Assembly: GCA_049647585.1 (NCBI GenBank)
Contig: JBARXY010000016.1
Location: 86,094-150,093 of the forward strand
DNA: 64,000 bases
Source of the DNA: JAGQSZ01 sp049647585
Lineage (GTDB): Bacteria; Actinomycetota; Acidimicrobiia; Acidimicrobiales; Microtrichaceae
Direction: 5' to 3'
Both the position numbers and the translations under genes were made by a program. Positions 9,321 through 18,500 of this stretch are shown one piece after another (position 1 is the first letter of the stretch; every line of letters starts with the position of its first letter). The notes beneath the pieces are model-generated. The model was not told the DNA's origin and made no database searches. It saw nothing but the letters and a program-made list of their open reading frames with translations.

Positions 9321-9808
9321 GTACCGACAACCCGGGCCTGTTCGATGATGTGTCCGTCCATCGCGGCGAGGATGGAAGCCCGGTCCGGTGGAGGGTCGTG
9401 GACCAAGGTCGTGTCCAGCGCGAAAAGATGGAAGAAGTAGTGGTGCACGCCATGACCCGGAGGCGGGGCCGGGCCCATATAGGCCGCGTCGCCCATTGAG
9501 TTGACGCCAGCCGTGTATGTCGTGTCTGTTCGACCGCCGATACATGTGGCTGATGGGTCGATCCCGACTGCAACCCAGTGGGTGAAGCCGTCAACCAGTG
9601 GGGCATCAGGGTCGTGCATGACCAAAGCGAGCTCTCGGGTGCCGTCGGGAACGTCGGACCAACGCAGTTCCGGTACGTGGTTCGCACCTCCCTTCGTGAA
9701 CTCCTCGGGTATCGGCCCTCCGCTATCGAAGTCCGGCGAAACGATCGTCATGGCACCAAGATTGAGTTCTGGCAAGGTCTGCCCTTTCTCTGGCTTCCGA
9801 TTGCACAT
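9308..9808 (-). CDS. YbhB/YbcL-type phosphatidylethanolamine-binding (Raf kinase inhibitor-like) protein
   Basis: The 166-aa protein contains the PEBP signature elements: IPEEFTKGGANHVPELRW near the N-terminus, then LALVMHDPDAPLVDGFTHWV with the conserved D-P-D-A-P and H-W residues that form the anion-binding pocket. Its length fits bacterial YbhB/YbcL proteins, which are cytoplasmic and lack an agreed enzymatic role. I chose the ATG at 9808 because a GGGAGGG ribosome site sits 7 bp upstream. A longer reading from 9853 adds 15 residues encoded largely by a tandem duplication of that ribosome-site region. It is convergent with the mannosidase. Confidence 0.88.
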   Translation of the reverse strand: MCNRKPEKGQTLPELNLGAMTIVSPDFDSGGPIPEEFTKGGANHVPELRWSDVPDGTRELALVMHDPDAPLVDGFTHWVAVGIDPSATCIGGRTDTTYTAGVNSMGDAAYMGPAPPPGHGVHHYFFHLFALDTTLVHDPPPDRASILAAMDGHIIEQARVVGTYSI

Positions 9809-9809
9809 A

Positions 9810-9837
9810 TCCAATCCCTCCCAGTCCAATCCCTCCC
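9810..9837. repeat. Tandem duplication of a 13-bp ribosome-site segment
   Basis: TCCAATCCCTCCC occurs at 9810-9822 and again at 9825-9837 (period 15). On the minus strand each copy contains GGGAGGG, so the Shine-Dalgarno region of the PEBP gene is present twice. In the longer reading frame it encodes EGLDW-EGLDM. Confidence 0.85.
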
Positions 9838-9904
9838 GGGGAGTGTGAACCACAACCGCAACACTCCACGGTTGCTACACCCCGCGTCCGGGTAGGTGTG
9901 CCGT

Positions 9905-10096
9905 ATGGACGAACCAGAGGATCCTGGACGAGCAAGAGACGAGCGCAAGGACCTTCCGCCGGGCGCAGGCACAAAGGGCGATGACGACGACATCTCCGGA
10001 AACGCCGGTAGGACCAAGCCCTTTGAGGATGGAGAGGCCGGAGGAAAGCTCGCTCCGGGCGGTGACAACCCTCCTCCAGAGGCACCATCTGACTGA
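9905..10096 (+). CDS. Small hydrophilic hypothetical protein (63 aa)
   Basis: A 63-codon frame from ATG 9905 encodes a very acidic, Gly/Pro/Asp-rich peptide (for example GDDDDISGNAG) with no hydrophobic segment, likely disordered. It sits in an otherwise empty interval between the divergent PEBP gene and the MFS gene. There is no strong ribosome site, and a 3-codon upstream ATG (9896) is also possible. Its composition is typical of small conserved actinobacterial proteins of unknown function, but nothing identifies it. Confidence 0.45.
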   Translation: MDEPEDPGRARDERKDLPPGAGTKGDDDDISGNAGRTKPFEDGEAGGKLAPGGDNPPPEAPSD

Positions 10097-10183
10097 GACG
10101 GAGACTCTCTCGGTGCGCACGATTTTCATAATCGGGTGCCGGGAAGCCAGCCTTTGCCGGTGCAGAGCGGCCACCGACAGCCG

Positions 10184-11368
10184 ATGAGTCGGCGCCTGAC
10201 GGTCGTCATGGCTGTCGCATCAGGACTGGTCGTCGCAAACAGCTATTACGCGCAGCCGATCGTCGAGTCCATTTCCAGGGGACTCGACGCCTCGAGCACC
10301 CAGGTCGGACTCGTCGTAACTGCGAGTCAGATCGGCTATGCAGTGGGCCTTGCATTTCTGGTTCCGCTTGGCGATCTGTTGGACCGGCGAAAGCTGCTGT
10401 CGGTGTTGCTCGTCGTGACCGCAGTGGGCCTGGCCGCCATGGCGCTCACTCCGAACTGGCAGATTTTGGGCATCGCGACGCTGCTTGTCGGAATCACCTC
10501 GGTGGTTGGTCAGATTCTGGTGCCGATGGCTGCGAGTCTGGCCGAACCCGACGAACAGGGAAAGGTCATCGGCGACGTCATGACCGGACTACTCCTGGGC
10601 ATTCTGTTGTCACGGGTCTTGTCCGGTGTCATCGCCGACCTCACCGGTTGGCGCTCGGTGTTCTGGGTGGCAACGGCGTTGATGATCCTGACGGCAATCC
10701 TGTTGCAGCGAGAACTTCCCGTTGTGCCTGCAACGACCGAGCTGTCGTACAAGTCGCTTCTGATGTCGGTCATCAACCTGGTTCGAGAAGAGCCGGTGCT
10801 ACGGCTCCGGATGGCCTACGGAGGGCTGACCTTCGCTTCTTTCGGGGCCCTCTGGACGAGCATCGGCTTTCTGTTGGCCGGACCCGAGTACGGGTGGTCC
10901 GATGCTGCGATCGGCCTCTTCACCCTGCTGGGTGTCGCAGGTGTCCTAGCAGCGCGAATCGCCGGAGTGATGGCTGACCGTGGGTATGCGCAACGACAAA
11001 CAGGGCCGTTCATTGCGATAACGGCGGCCAGTTTCGCGGTGATGGGAGTGGGCAGGAACAGCGCGATCGCGTTGGGAGTTGGGGTAGCTGCACTGGAGTT
11101 GGGCATCCAGGGGACGCACATAACGAACCAGAGCCTGTTCTACCCGCTCAGACCCGACGCGAGGAGCAGGCTCAACACCGCCTATATGACCGCATACTTC
11201 GCTGCTGGGTCGGCGGGCAGCGCTCTGTCCGCCATCGTCTACTCACAGGCGGGGTGGACCGGTGTTTGCCTCCTGGGAGCGGCGTTCCCCATTGTCGGGC
11301 TTGTTCTCTGGGGAGCCGAGACAGCATCGACGGTCAGCGGAGGTGGTCTTCGAGAAAGCCGGCCATGA
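10184..11368 (+). CDS. MFS transporter
   Basis: The 394-aa protein has about 12 hydrophobic segments. It begins with MSRRLTVVMAVASGLVVANS and the YYAQPI motif characteristic of a drug/sugar-efflux-like MFS subgroup. A cytoplasmic loop-2 signature (PLGDLLDRRK) follows TM2. A GTG at 10136 would add 16 residues. The ATG at 10184 is preferred because it gives the usual short N-terminus. Its 3' end overlaps the convergent dienelactone hydrolase gene by 35 bp. The substrate cannot be inferred. Confidence 0.85.
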   Translation: MSRRLTVVMAVASGLVVANSYYAQPIVESISRGLDASSTQVGLVVTASQIGYAVGLAFLVPLGDLLDRRKLLSVLLVVTAVGLAAMALTPNWQILGIATLLVGITSVVGQILVPMAASLAEPDEQGKVIGDVMTGLLLGILLSRVLSGVIADLTGWRSVFWVATALMILTAILLQRELPVVPATTELSYKSLLMSVINLVREEPVLRLRMAYGGLTFASFGALWTSIGFLLAGPEYGWSDAAIGLFTLLGVAGVLAARIAGVMADRGYAQRQTGPFIAITAASFAVMGVGRNSAIALGVGVAALELGIQGTHITNQSLFYPLRPDARSRLNTAYMTAYFAAGSAGSALSAIVYSQAGWTGVCLLGAAFPIVGLVLWGAETASTVSGGGLRESRP

Positions 11369-12050
11369 CGTCAAACGCTTCTAGGGCACGTTTCTCCATG
11401 TACTGCGATGACGCCGGGTCGAGAGCGAAGCCGTGTTTGGCATCCGGATAGGTCACGATCTTCGATCTGCCGTTCTTAGGCAGAACCGTCCTCATCGCTT
11501 CGATGTCCCTCGCGGGAGTGCTTCTGTCCCGACCCCCGTATATGCCGAGCCATGGTGCCCGCAGCGTCTCGGCGGCCTCGATTCCACTGAGCACTCCCGG
11601 CCATCGTTCTGCAGCAATTCCGCCCCCGTAGAAGGTGATCGCGGCGTCGATATCCAACTCGGCGGCCGCCCAGAGCGCAATCGTCCCGCCCATCGAAAAG
11701 CCGATCACGGCAACCTTGTCAGCACCCCTCGTTCTGCACCACGCGACGGCACTCTCAAGATCAGACCTGATGGATTCAGCTCTAAGCGCGTCGTGTGCAC
11801 GCCTGGCCAGGCGGTACGTGCCGTCCTCTACGTACGCCGATCCCATGCGGTGGTAAAGGTGTGGTGCGGCGACGATGTAGCCATCGGCGGCCAACCGGGC
11901 GACGAGGTCGATCACCGCATCGGTGAGACCCCAGATCTCGTGGAGAACAACTATTGCGCCGGTGGGATGACCGGGTCCGAACGCCACGGTCAGTGCGACG
12001 CCTTCGGGAGTGACCGCGTTCTCGGTCCTGGATGCAGGTCCGAGCGCCAT
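11334..12050 (-). CDS. Dienelactone hydrolase family alpha/beta hydrolase
   Basis: The 238-aa protein has the alpha/beta-hydrolase layout of DLH proteins: VVLHEIWGLTDAV early, a nucleophile elbow GFSMGG (S119), an acid D175 in YGGRDRSTPA, and H206 in YPDAKHGF. Classical dienelactone hydrolases carry Cys at the elbow. Here it is Ser, as in many uncharacterised relatives, so the substrate is likely an ester or lactone other than cis-dienelactone. The protein is cytoplasmic with no signal peptide. The gene is convergent with the MFS gene and divergent from the DUF488 gene. Confidence 0.88.
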   Translation of the reverse strand: MALGPASRTENAVTPEGVALTVAFGPGHPTGAIVVLHEIWGLTDAVIDLVARLAADGYIVAAPHLYHRMGSAYVEDGTYRLARRAHDALRAESIRSDLESAVAWCRTRGADKVAVIGFSMGGTIALWAAAELDIDAAITFYGGGIAAERWPGVLSGIEAAETLRAPWLGIYGGRDRSTPARDIEAMRTVLPKNGRSKIVTYPDAKHGFALDPASSQYMEKRALEAFDVMAGFLEDHLR

Positions 12051-12114
12051 CTCACAACCCCGATTCCGCGAAGCGTTTCATGGACGAGGCACGCCTAGGG
12101 GTATGGGGCGGCCA

Positions 12115-12675
12115 ATGACCAGAACCAGCGCGACCGAACCTGGCGAGGCCAAGGTGGTGTACACCATCGGCCATTCGACCCATCCGATCGATGAGTTCAT
12201 AGAGATGTTGAAGCGCAACGAGATCCAGACGCTGGTTGACGTCCGGAGCATTCGCGGCTCGCGCCACAATCCCCAGTTCGGTGAGCACGAACTTGAGAAG
12301 AGCATGCCGGCGGCGGGCCTGGAATATCTGCCGATGAAGGGTCTCGGTGGCAGGCGACATACCCGAGTGAGCGAGGAGACGGTCAACGGGGCTTGGCGCA
12401 ACCGGAGTTTCCGTAGCTACGCCGACTACATGCAGACCGAGGACTTCGAGGCTGCCGTCGACGAGTTGGTTGACTTGGCCGACAAGCAACGCGTCGCAAT
12501 CATGTGCGCCGAGGCTGTGCCTTGGCGCTGTCACCGATCGCTGATCGGCGACGCGTTGCTTGCCCGTGGAGTCAAGGTTCTCGACATTATGACCAAGACA
12601 TCTACCAAACCGCACTCCATGATCAGCTTCGCCAAGGTCGATGGAGAACGCGTCTGGTATCCGCCGGAGGACTGA
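12115..12675 (+). CDS. DUF488 family protein
   Basis: This 186-aa protein matches DUF488: VYTIGHSTHPIDEF near the start, LVDVRSIRGSRHNPQF, and the C-terminal CAEAVPWRCHRSLI, which holds a Cys-Glu and a Cys-His-Arg motif. Members have no established reaction; the invariant Cys and Arg residues suggest an enzyme active site. The ATG at 12115 has GGGGCGG just upstream; an in-frame ATG at 12103 is an alternative. The gene is divergent from the DLH gene and convergent with the ParB-like gene. Confidence 0.88.
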   Translation: MTRTSATEPGEAKVVYTIGHSTHPIDEFIEMLKRNEIQTLVDVRSIRGSRHNPQFGEHELEKSMPAAGLEYLPMKGLGGRRHTRVSEETVNGAWRNRSFRSYADYMQTEDFEAAVDELVDLADKQRVAIMCAEAVPWRCHRSLIGDALLARGVKVLDIMTKTSTKPHSMISFAKVDGERVWYPPED

Positions 12676-12693
12676 GACGCCGGCATTCACGGG

Positions 12694-13137
12694 TCACCGC
12701 TCCGCGAAGCGGTCGCGGTCTTCAGTCTTCTCGAAGCCGACCACCGCCCAACCCTCGGTCTCTCCAGACCGACGCAAGCTCTCGACACGGTGGTTGCCAT
12801 CCTCCAGATGAAGCTGGCCATCCTCGAAAGAGACGATGAATGGCGGCGGAACGAACCCGTCGTCGATCTTGTCGGCCATGTCGTCGACGCGAGAATCCCA
12901 ATAGTCGTCGCTGACCTCGACAAGTACCGGATCACCTTCGGGCCCCACGAAACGGTTGAGCTCATCCAGCGGCAGAAGCATCGGCCCGAGCCAGTGGCGG
13001 TGGCGTTTGGTCAACTCGGCACCGAGAGGAGCGTTGTCGCTACCGGGGCTTGCCAGGAATCCGGCGACCCATTCATCGAGACGCCCGCTGCTTGCCGCAT
13101 CGCGAGCAGTGTCGAGCGTGTACCTGTCGGTATCCAT
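12694..13137 (-). CDS. ParB/sulfiredoxin-fold protein (147 aa)
   Basis: The C-terminal half contains PPPFIVSFEDGQLHLEDGN followed by HRVESLRRSG. The DGNHR-type motif is the nucleotide-binding hallmark of the ParB N-terminal/sulfiredoxin fold. No HTH or dimerisation domain is present, so it is not a partition protein. The N-terminal half is helical and charged. It is a stand-alone member, and an ATP- or CTP-dependent activity is possible but not shown. The start at 13137 is the only ATG upstream of the conserved region that gives a normal N-terminus. Confidence 0.7.
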   Translation of the reverse strand: MDTDRYTLDTARDAASSGRLDEWVAGFLASPGSDNAPLGAELTKRHRHWLGPMLLPLDELNRFVGPEGDPVLVEVSDDYWDSRVDDMADKIDDGFVPPPFIVSFEDGQLHLEDGNHRVESLRRSGETEGWAVVGFEKTEDRDRFAER

Positions 13138-13184
13138 GGGGAGTCACCTACCCACATTCGGTTCGGACAGCGACGTCGGGCGAA

Positions 13185-13826
13185 TCAGTCGGGGGGAGCA
13201 ACCACTGCGTGAAGGTGCTCAGCATCGTTGAAGGTGTGAAGCGTCCAGCGGTCGAGCGTCTCGTCGTGCTCCCACACCGTCATGCCCGTGTTCGACGGCC
13301 TCATCAGCGCCCCGGTTCCCGGATGGGGCATGTCGAAAATCGTCCGGATCGACGCCATGATGACTCCGGCGTGACACACAGCCACAACCGTCTCATCCCG
13401 GTGTTCACGGGCAAGTCTCTCCATGGCCGAGTTGACCCGCAGATGGAAGGAGTTCCAACTGTCACCTTCGGGAGCGAATGGGCGATCGGGTTCGGCCATC
13501 ATGTCGAAGACGCCGTAGTTGGCCGGATAGTCCGCCCAGTGGGTGTTGTCAGCTTCACCGGTATGGACCTCGCACAGGTCGCAATCCTGCTCGGCAATAG
13601 TGAACCCGAGCGCCGGCGCAATGATCTGTGCGGTCTGGATCGCGCGTGGCAGTTCGCTCGTCAGCAGCGCATCAGCGACAAGCGTGCCCGAAGTCGCCAG
13701 GCGGTCACGCAGCGCCTCCGCTTGGAGTTTTCCCAGTGGTGTTAGTCCGGCGCAGCCGATTGGACCGGCGATGGTGCCGATCAAACCGGCATAGGCATCA
13801 CCGTGGCGTATCAGGACCAGGCGCAT
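13185..13826 (-). CDS. Histidine phosphatase (phosphoglycerate mutase-like) protein
   Basis: The 213-aa protein starts MRLVLIRHGDAYAG with the catalytic RHG motif (His8 as phospho-acceptor). It has LTPLGKLQAEALRDRL, the SELPRAIQTA arginine segment and a late catalytic VAVCHAGVI histidine. These four elements place it in the histidine phosphatase superfamily. It is cytoplasmic, and the substrate could be a small phosphoester or a phosphoprotein. The gene is divergent from the YihY gene, with about 58 bp between starts. Confidence 0.9.
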   Translation of the reverse strand: MRLVLIRHGDAYAGLIGTIAGPIGCAGLTPLGKLQAEALRDRLATSGTLVADALLTSELPRAIQTAQIIAPALGFTIAEQDCDLCEVHTGEADNTHWADYPANYGVFDMMAEPDRPFAPEGDSWNSFHLRVNSAMERLAREHRDETVVAVCHAGVIMASIRTIFDMPHPGTGALMRPSNTGMTVWEHDETLDRWTLHTFNDAEHLHAVVAPPD

Positions 13827-13884
13827 GGGTCCACACTACAAAGTCGAAGGTTTGACGGCGCTGATCGTCGGGTAGTCGAACCCC

Positions 13885-14973
13885 ATGACCTCGCCCTTGG
13901 ACGTCGCGGAGCGCGGGGTCAAGGCCTTTGACGAGTTCCAGAGTCAGCACCGGGTCCTGGCCCAGGGGGTCGGCACGATTCGAAAATATGCTGATGACCG
14001 GGCAAGCGCCTTGGCCGGTCTACTGACATTTCAGGTGTTCCTTGGCATGTTGCCGCTTCTGGTGGTTGCGCTCACGGTCTTTGGACGGATCCTCAAATCG
14101 AGTGACCGGATCAAGCAGTCGGTGCTCGATTCGACCCTTGTGCAGTTCCCTGTGATCGGTTCACGCATAGAGGAGAACGTTTCTGCACTCGGGGTCAAAG
14201 GGCCGTGGATATGGATCTCCCTGGCAGGCCTGCTGTGGACCGCGACCGGCATATACAACGGCTTTCAACTGGCTCTCAACCAGGTTTGGAACGTGGCTGG
14301 TGTCGTGCGCCAGGGCTTCGTCAGTCGGCTTGTTCGCTCGCTGTTGCTCTTCGTGCTCGTGTTCGCCGCCGCAATCGGCACGAGCTTTCTGCGCGACTAC
14401 TACAGCTTGTCGGGCCCCGGATTCCTGTCGGAGGCGATCTCGCTGATCACGGGTTCCCTGTTGGCTGGCGTGCTGTTGTTCGGAGTGTTCCGCATCGTCG
14501 TCGCACCGGCCATCGCGAGTGTCCATCTGATCCTCGCTGCCGCGGTTGCAGGCGTCGCCTGGCAGGTCATCCAGAGGCTCGGATCCTGGTTGATTCTCGA
14601 TCGGCTCTCACAGGCGCAAGATCTGTACGGGGCGATCGGCTTTGTGGTGGTGACTCTCTTTTGGATCAACCTGCTGGCTCGGTCGGCGATATTCGCGAAC
14701 GAGATCGCAGTCGTGCAGTCGCGCCGTTTGTGGCCCAGACGTATTGCCCAGCCACCGCTGAGCGAGGCCGACTGCGAGGTCCTCGTGGGACTCCTTTCCA
14801 ACGAACTGCGTCGGCCCGAGCAGACCCTGACGATCGACTTCGACGAGGAGCATCTCGACCGGAGCTTCTTCGCCGAGCGCGATAGGCGCCGACGCGAATC
14901 TGACGATGGCTGCGCCTCGGGCGCCCCGACCAGCTGGGTGCTTAGGGGAGGTTCCGAGTCCGACACAGGCTGA
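13885..14973 (+). CDS. YihY/virulence factor BrkB family membrane protein
   Basis: The 362-aa protein shows the six-TM YihY/BrkB pattern: LAGLLTFQVFLGMLPLLVVA after the N-terminal cytoplasmic part, WISLAGLLWTATGIYNGFQ, and a late LYGAIGFVVVTLFWINLLAR. A charged C-terminal tail (about 290-362) is cytoplasmic. It is not an RNase, despite the old 'RNase BN' label for this family. The transport role is unproven. The ATG at 13885 is preceded by a weak site. The gene stands alone and ends just before a 22-bp tandem repeat. Confidence 0.88.
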   Translation: MTSPLDVAERGVKAFDEFQSQHRVLAQGVGTIRKYADDRASALAGLLTFQVFLGMLPLLVVALTVFGRILKSSDRIKQSVLDSTLVQFPVIGSRIEENVSALGVKGPWIWISLAGLLWTATGIYNGFQLALNQVWNVAGVVRQGFVSRLVRSLLLFVLVFAAAIGTSFLRDYYSLSGPGFLSEAISLITGSLLAGVLLFGVFRIVVAPAIASVHLILAAAVAGVAWQVIQRLGSWLILDRLSQAQDLYGAIGFVVVTLFWINLLARSAIFANEIAVVQSRRLWPRRIAQPPLSEADCEVLVGLLSNELRRPEQTLTIDFDEEHLDRSFFAERDRRRRESDDGCASGAPTSWVLRGGSESDTG

Positions 14974-14980
14974 ACACCAT

Positions 14981-15046
14981 GGTTGCACGCCGATCCACGC
15001 GTGGTCGCACGCCGATCCAATAGTGGTTGCACGCCGATCCAATAGT
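14981..15046. repeat. Three tandem 22-bp units
   Basis: Units at 14981-15002, 15003-15024 and 15025-15046 share the core GCACGCCGATCCA. Units 2 and 3 differ at one base, and unit 1 differs in its last five bases. The 22-bp period is not a multiple of three, so the array is non-coding. It begins 8 bp after the stop of the YihY gene. There are no spacers, so this is not a CRISPR. Confidence 0.9.
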
Positions 15047-15140
15047 GCTGGGGCACTCAAAGTCGGGCGCGAATGCGCTGGGTCGAAATCCTCAGCTTCG
15101 GACTTTGCGGAGTGGGGCGGCCGTCCTTACTGTCGCGCCC

Positions 15141-15479
15141 GTGATCGAGAACAACCCAAGAGCTGAGATGTGCGTCTGGACCTACTGGGTGCGACCCGAA
15201 TGCGAGGATGAGTTCAGATCCCTCATCGAGGCCAACTGGCCGACGCTTCGGCGGCTCGGCCTAGTCAATGACGATCCCCACATTGTTCTCCGCAGCAGTG
15301 CCGAACCGCCCGTGTACGTCGAAGTGTTTGAGTGGGCCCCGGAGGGCATGGGTAAGGCTCACGAGGATCCGGAAGTCATGGCCATTTGGCAGGCGATGAG
15401 CCCGTTGGTCGAGGACCGCCAGGATGAGAAGCTGATCCCGGGCATGACCTTCCCGTTCTTCCAGCGCGTAACCGCGTAG
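15141..15479 (+). CDS. Small protein of the dimeric alpha/beta-barrel (ABM-like) type, function unknown
   Basis: The 112-aa protein from GTG 15141 contains CVWTYWVRPECEDEFRSLIE, PHIVLRSSAEPPVYVEVFEW and DPEVMAIWQAMSPLVED. This order (strand, helix, two strands, helix) and the late W-Q-x-M segment resemble antibiotic biosynthesis monooxygenase-like ferredoxin folds. An ATG at 15168 would remove nine residues and is also possible. No catalytic residue can be named. It stands between the 22-bp repeats and the helicase gene. Confidence 0.65.
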   Translation: MIENNPRAEMCVWTYWVRPECEDEFRSLIEANWPTLRRLGLVNDDPHIVLRSSAEPPVYVEVFEWAPEGMGKAHEDPEVMAIWQAMSPLVEDRQDEKLIPGMTFPFFQRVTA

Positions 15480-15551
15480 CTCCAGAGCTTCCGACTGGGT
15501 ACCCGCTCCACGCGAGCGGGCGTGCGAGACTTTGGCGCCGGAGGGAGTCCC

Positions 15552-18500
15552 ATGGTCGAACACCTGCTGACACCATCGAAGATCACCGCGTGGCTCGAGT
15601 GCGCCCACTACCTGTCGCTCAGAAACATGGTCGACAGTGGAACGCTGTCGGTGGCAGCTCCCTCCGGGTCCTTCGCCCAACTTGTCGTCGACAAGGGTCT
15701 GGAGCACGAGAACGCTTGCCTGCAGCACTACCGACAGCAGGGACTCACGGTGTTCGAGGTGCCACCCCGTCAGGAGCGGGAGTCTTTCGCCAAATGGGTC
15801 GACCGGGTCGGAAATCCGCTCGCCGACGGGCACGACGTCATCTACCAGATGCCGTTCGTGCACGACGGGATCCGAGGCGTCGCCGACTTCCTCGAGCGGG
15901 TCGACGATTCCGACGGAGAAGGCTTTCGTTACGAGCCGGTGGATTCCAAACTTGCCCGGGCAGACGCCAAGGTTGGCCATGTCCTCCAACTGTGCTTCTA
16001 CGCCGAGGCAATTGCCGAGCTGACCGGACTTACACCCCTTGAAGTACGTCTGTGGCTCGGTTCCGGGGAGTCCGTGGGGTTCAACTCGACCGATGTGATG
16101 CCATATTGGAAGCGGTTGCGCAAGCAACTTGTAGCACTGCTCGACGCCGATAACGGCGACGGCACCACCCGACCGGTGCGCTGCACGCACTGCGAGTTCT
16201 GTGAGTTCCAACAACACTGCGACGCGCAGTGGAGGGACGAAGATTCGCTGCAGCTCGTAGCCGGGTTCAGGGTGTCCGATCTGGACCGCTTCCACGACTC
16301 GGACATCGATACCGTGGTGGCGCTCGCCGGGTCGACCGAGCCGGTTGCGGGGTTCGCTCCGCAGCGTCTGAAACGCCTTGTGGACCAGGCGGCACTCCAG
16401 CTCGAGCAGCGGTCATTCGGTGAAGACGCCGCTCCCCCGTTCTCGCTCATCGAGGCTGGCGACGACCCGCACTGGGGACACGGTTTCGAACAAATGCCGG
16501 AGCCGGACGACGGCGACATTTTCCTCGACTTCGAGGGCCATCCGATGTGGCGCGCCGACGTCGGGTTGTTCTTCCTTTTCGGCTACATCACCCGCGGCGC
16601 GTCGCCGACTGGCTCAGCGGGGGGCGTCGGTTCAGCGGGTGTCGAGTCGTCGGAATGGACCTACACAGCGATGTGGGCGCACGACCGGGAGGCGGAGGCA
16701 GCCCGGACCCGCCAGCTGATCAGCTACATAGCCGCGCGGCGTCGCGATCATCCGGGGATGCACGTCTACCACTACAACCACACCGAGCGTTCATCCCTCG
16801 AACGCCTCGCCAGGGACCACGGCGTCGGGGAGTCGCAACTCCACGAGCTGATCGAGACGGGCTGTTTCGTTGACCTGTTCCCCGTCGTTCGCAACAGCGT
16901 TCAGGTAGGGGTCGAGAGCTACGGGCTCAAGCACGTGGAGCGACTGCCCGGGTTCAAGCGCTCAGAGGACATCCACGGTGGTTCAGGCGCCGTTGTCGAC
17001 TATGACCGATGGATCCACGACCAGGACCCTGCTCGCCTGCAGCGGATCGCCGACTACAACGAGGACGATGTGCGCGCCACGATGGCGCTGCGCGACTGGC
17101 TGATCCAACAACGCCCGACAGATCTCGCCTGGCGGGCAACATCGATCGATGCCGATCCCGGGCCAGAGGGGCTCGATGAGAAGGTCGAGGCCCTGAAGGC
17201 CCATGCCGAAGACTCCCCTGAGTGGTTGATGGGTGATGTGCTCGGCTACTGGCGCCGCGAGTTTCTGGCGACGATCGGTCCCCGTGTCGCAATGCTCGAT
17301 GGTGACACCGACGACCTGTTGGACCACGACGAGTTCGTCACGTCACTCGAAGTAGTGGGCAGGTTGGAGCGAACCAAGAAGAACGGTAAACCCGCTCTGC
17401 CAGTCATGCGCTTCCGCTATCCCCATCAGGAAGTCATGGCCGAACTGGGTACCGGAACGAAGTCGAGCGTCCTGTACTTGCTTCCCGACGGCGGGTTCGC
17501 CTACGGGAGTCTCGCTCAGGTAGACCACGGCGCCTCCGAGCTTGACCTGGTCTGGAATACCAAGGCTGAAGAGACCGGTGTCCTCCCCGCTTCGATTGCT
17601 CTGAACGACTGGGTCGATCCCGGTCCCAAGGTGATGGTGATCGACAACCTGGCGATGCAGATGCTCGACCATGCGACACACGGAACACCCAGCCCCCTGG
17701 CGCTTGCCCTACTGCGCAAGGACCCGCCCCGATTCTCCACCGGTCATGGCGCTCCGGACGGCCGCTTCAGTGACGACGTCGACGAGATCGCAGGCCTGAT
17801 TCCATATCTCGACTCGAGCTACGTGGCGGTTCAGGGTCCCCCCGGCACGGGGAAGACGTACACCGGGTCCCACATCGTGCTGCGCCTGCTCGATGCAGGG
17901 CTACGAGTGGGAATCACGGCCTTCAGCCACAGCGCCATCGACAATCTGCTTGGCGCTGTAGTCCGCCTGATCGAGACGAGCGGACACCCAGCGGCTTCGA
18001 TCGTTCGCAGGGGAAGTAAGCCCGATAATCCGTTGATCGGAGTCGAGTACGCCTCGGACAACAAGAAGGCGGCCAACGACAAATACCAACTTGTTGCCGG
18101 TACCACCTGGAGCTTCGCCAGCGACGCGATGCTCGCCAATCCCGTTGACGTGCTGCTGATCGACGAGGCCGGTCAGATGTCGCTCGCCGATGCCCTGTCC
18201 ACGACGGGTGCTGCCAGAAACATCGTGCTGCTCGGCGATCCACTGCAGCTAGCCCAGGTTGCCAAGGCCAGTCATCCGCATGGATCTGGGGCAAGCGTTC
18301 TCGAACACGTTCTGGCCGGACACGAGACGATCCCGCCCGACCGTGGTGTGTTCCTGCATTGCACAAGACGTATGCACCCCAATGTCAGCTCATTCATCTC
18401 GGAGCGCATCTACGAGGGCCGTCTCGAAAGTCATTCGAGCTGCGACCTGCAGAACACGGTCGAAGGGACGGGGTTGCGGTGGTTGAAGGCGGAGCACTCC

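Noticed and set aside
12694..13137. Chromosome partition ParB
   Set aside because: Lacks HTH and C-terminal dimer domains; only the nucleotide-binding fold motif is present.
14981..15046. CRISPR-like array
   Set aside because: The units are directly adjacent with no spacers, so it is a plain tandem repeat.
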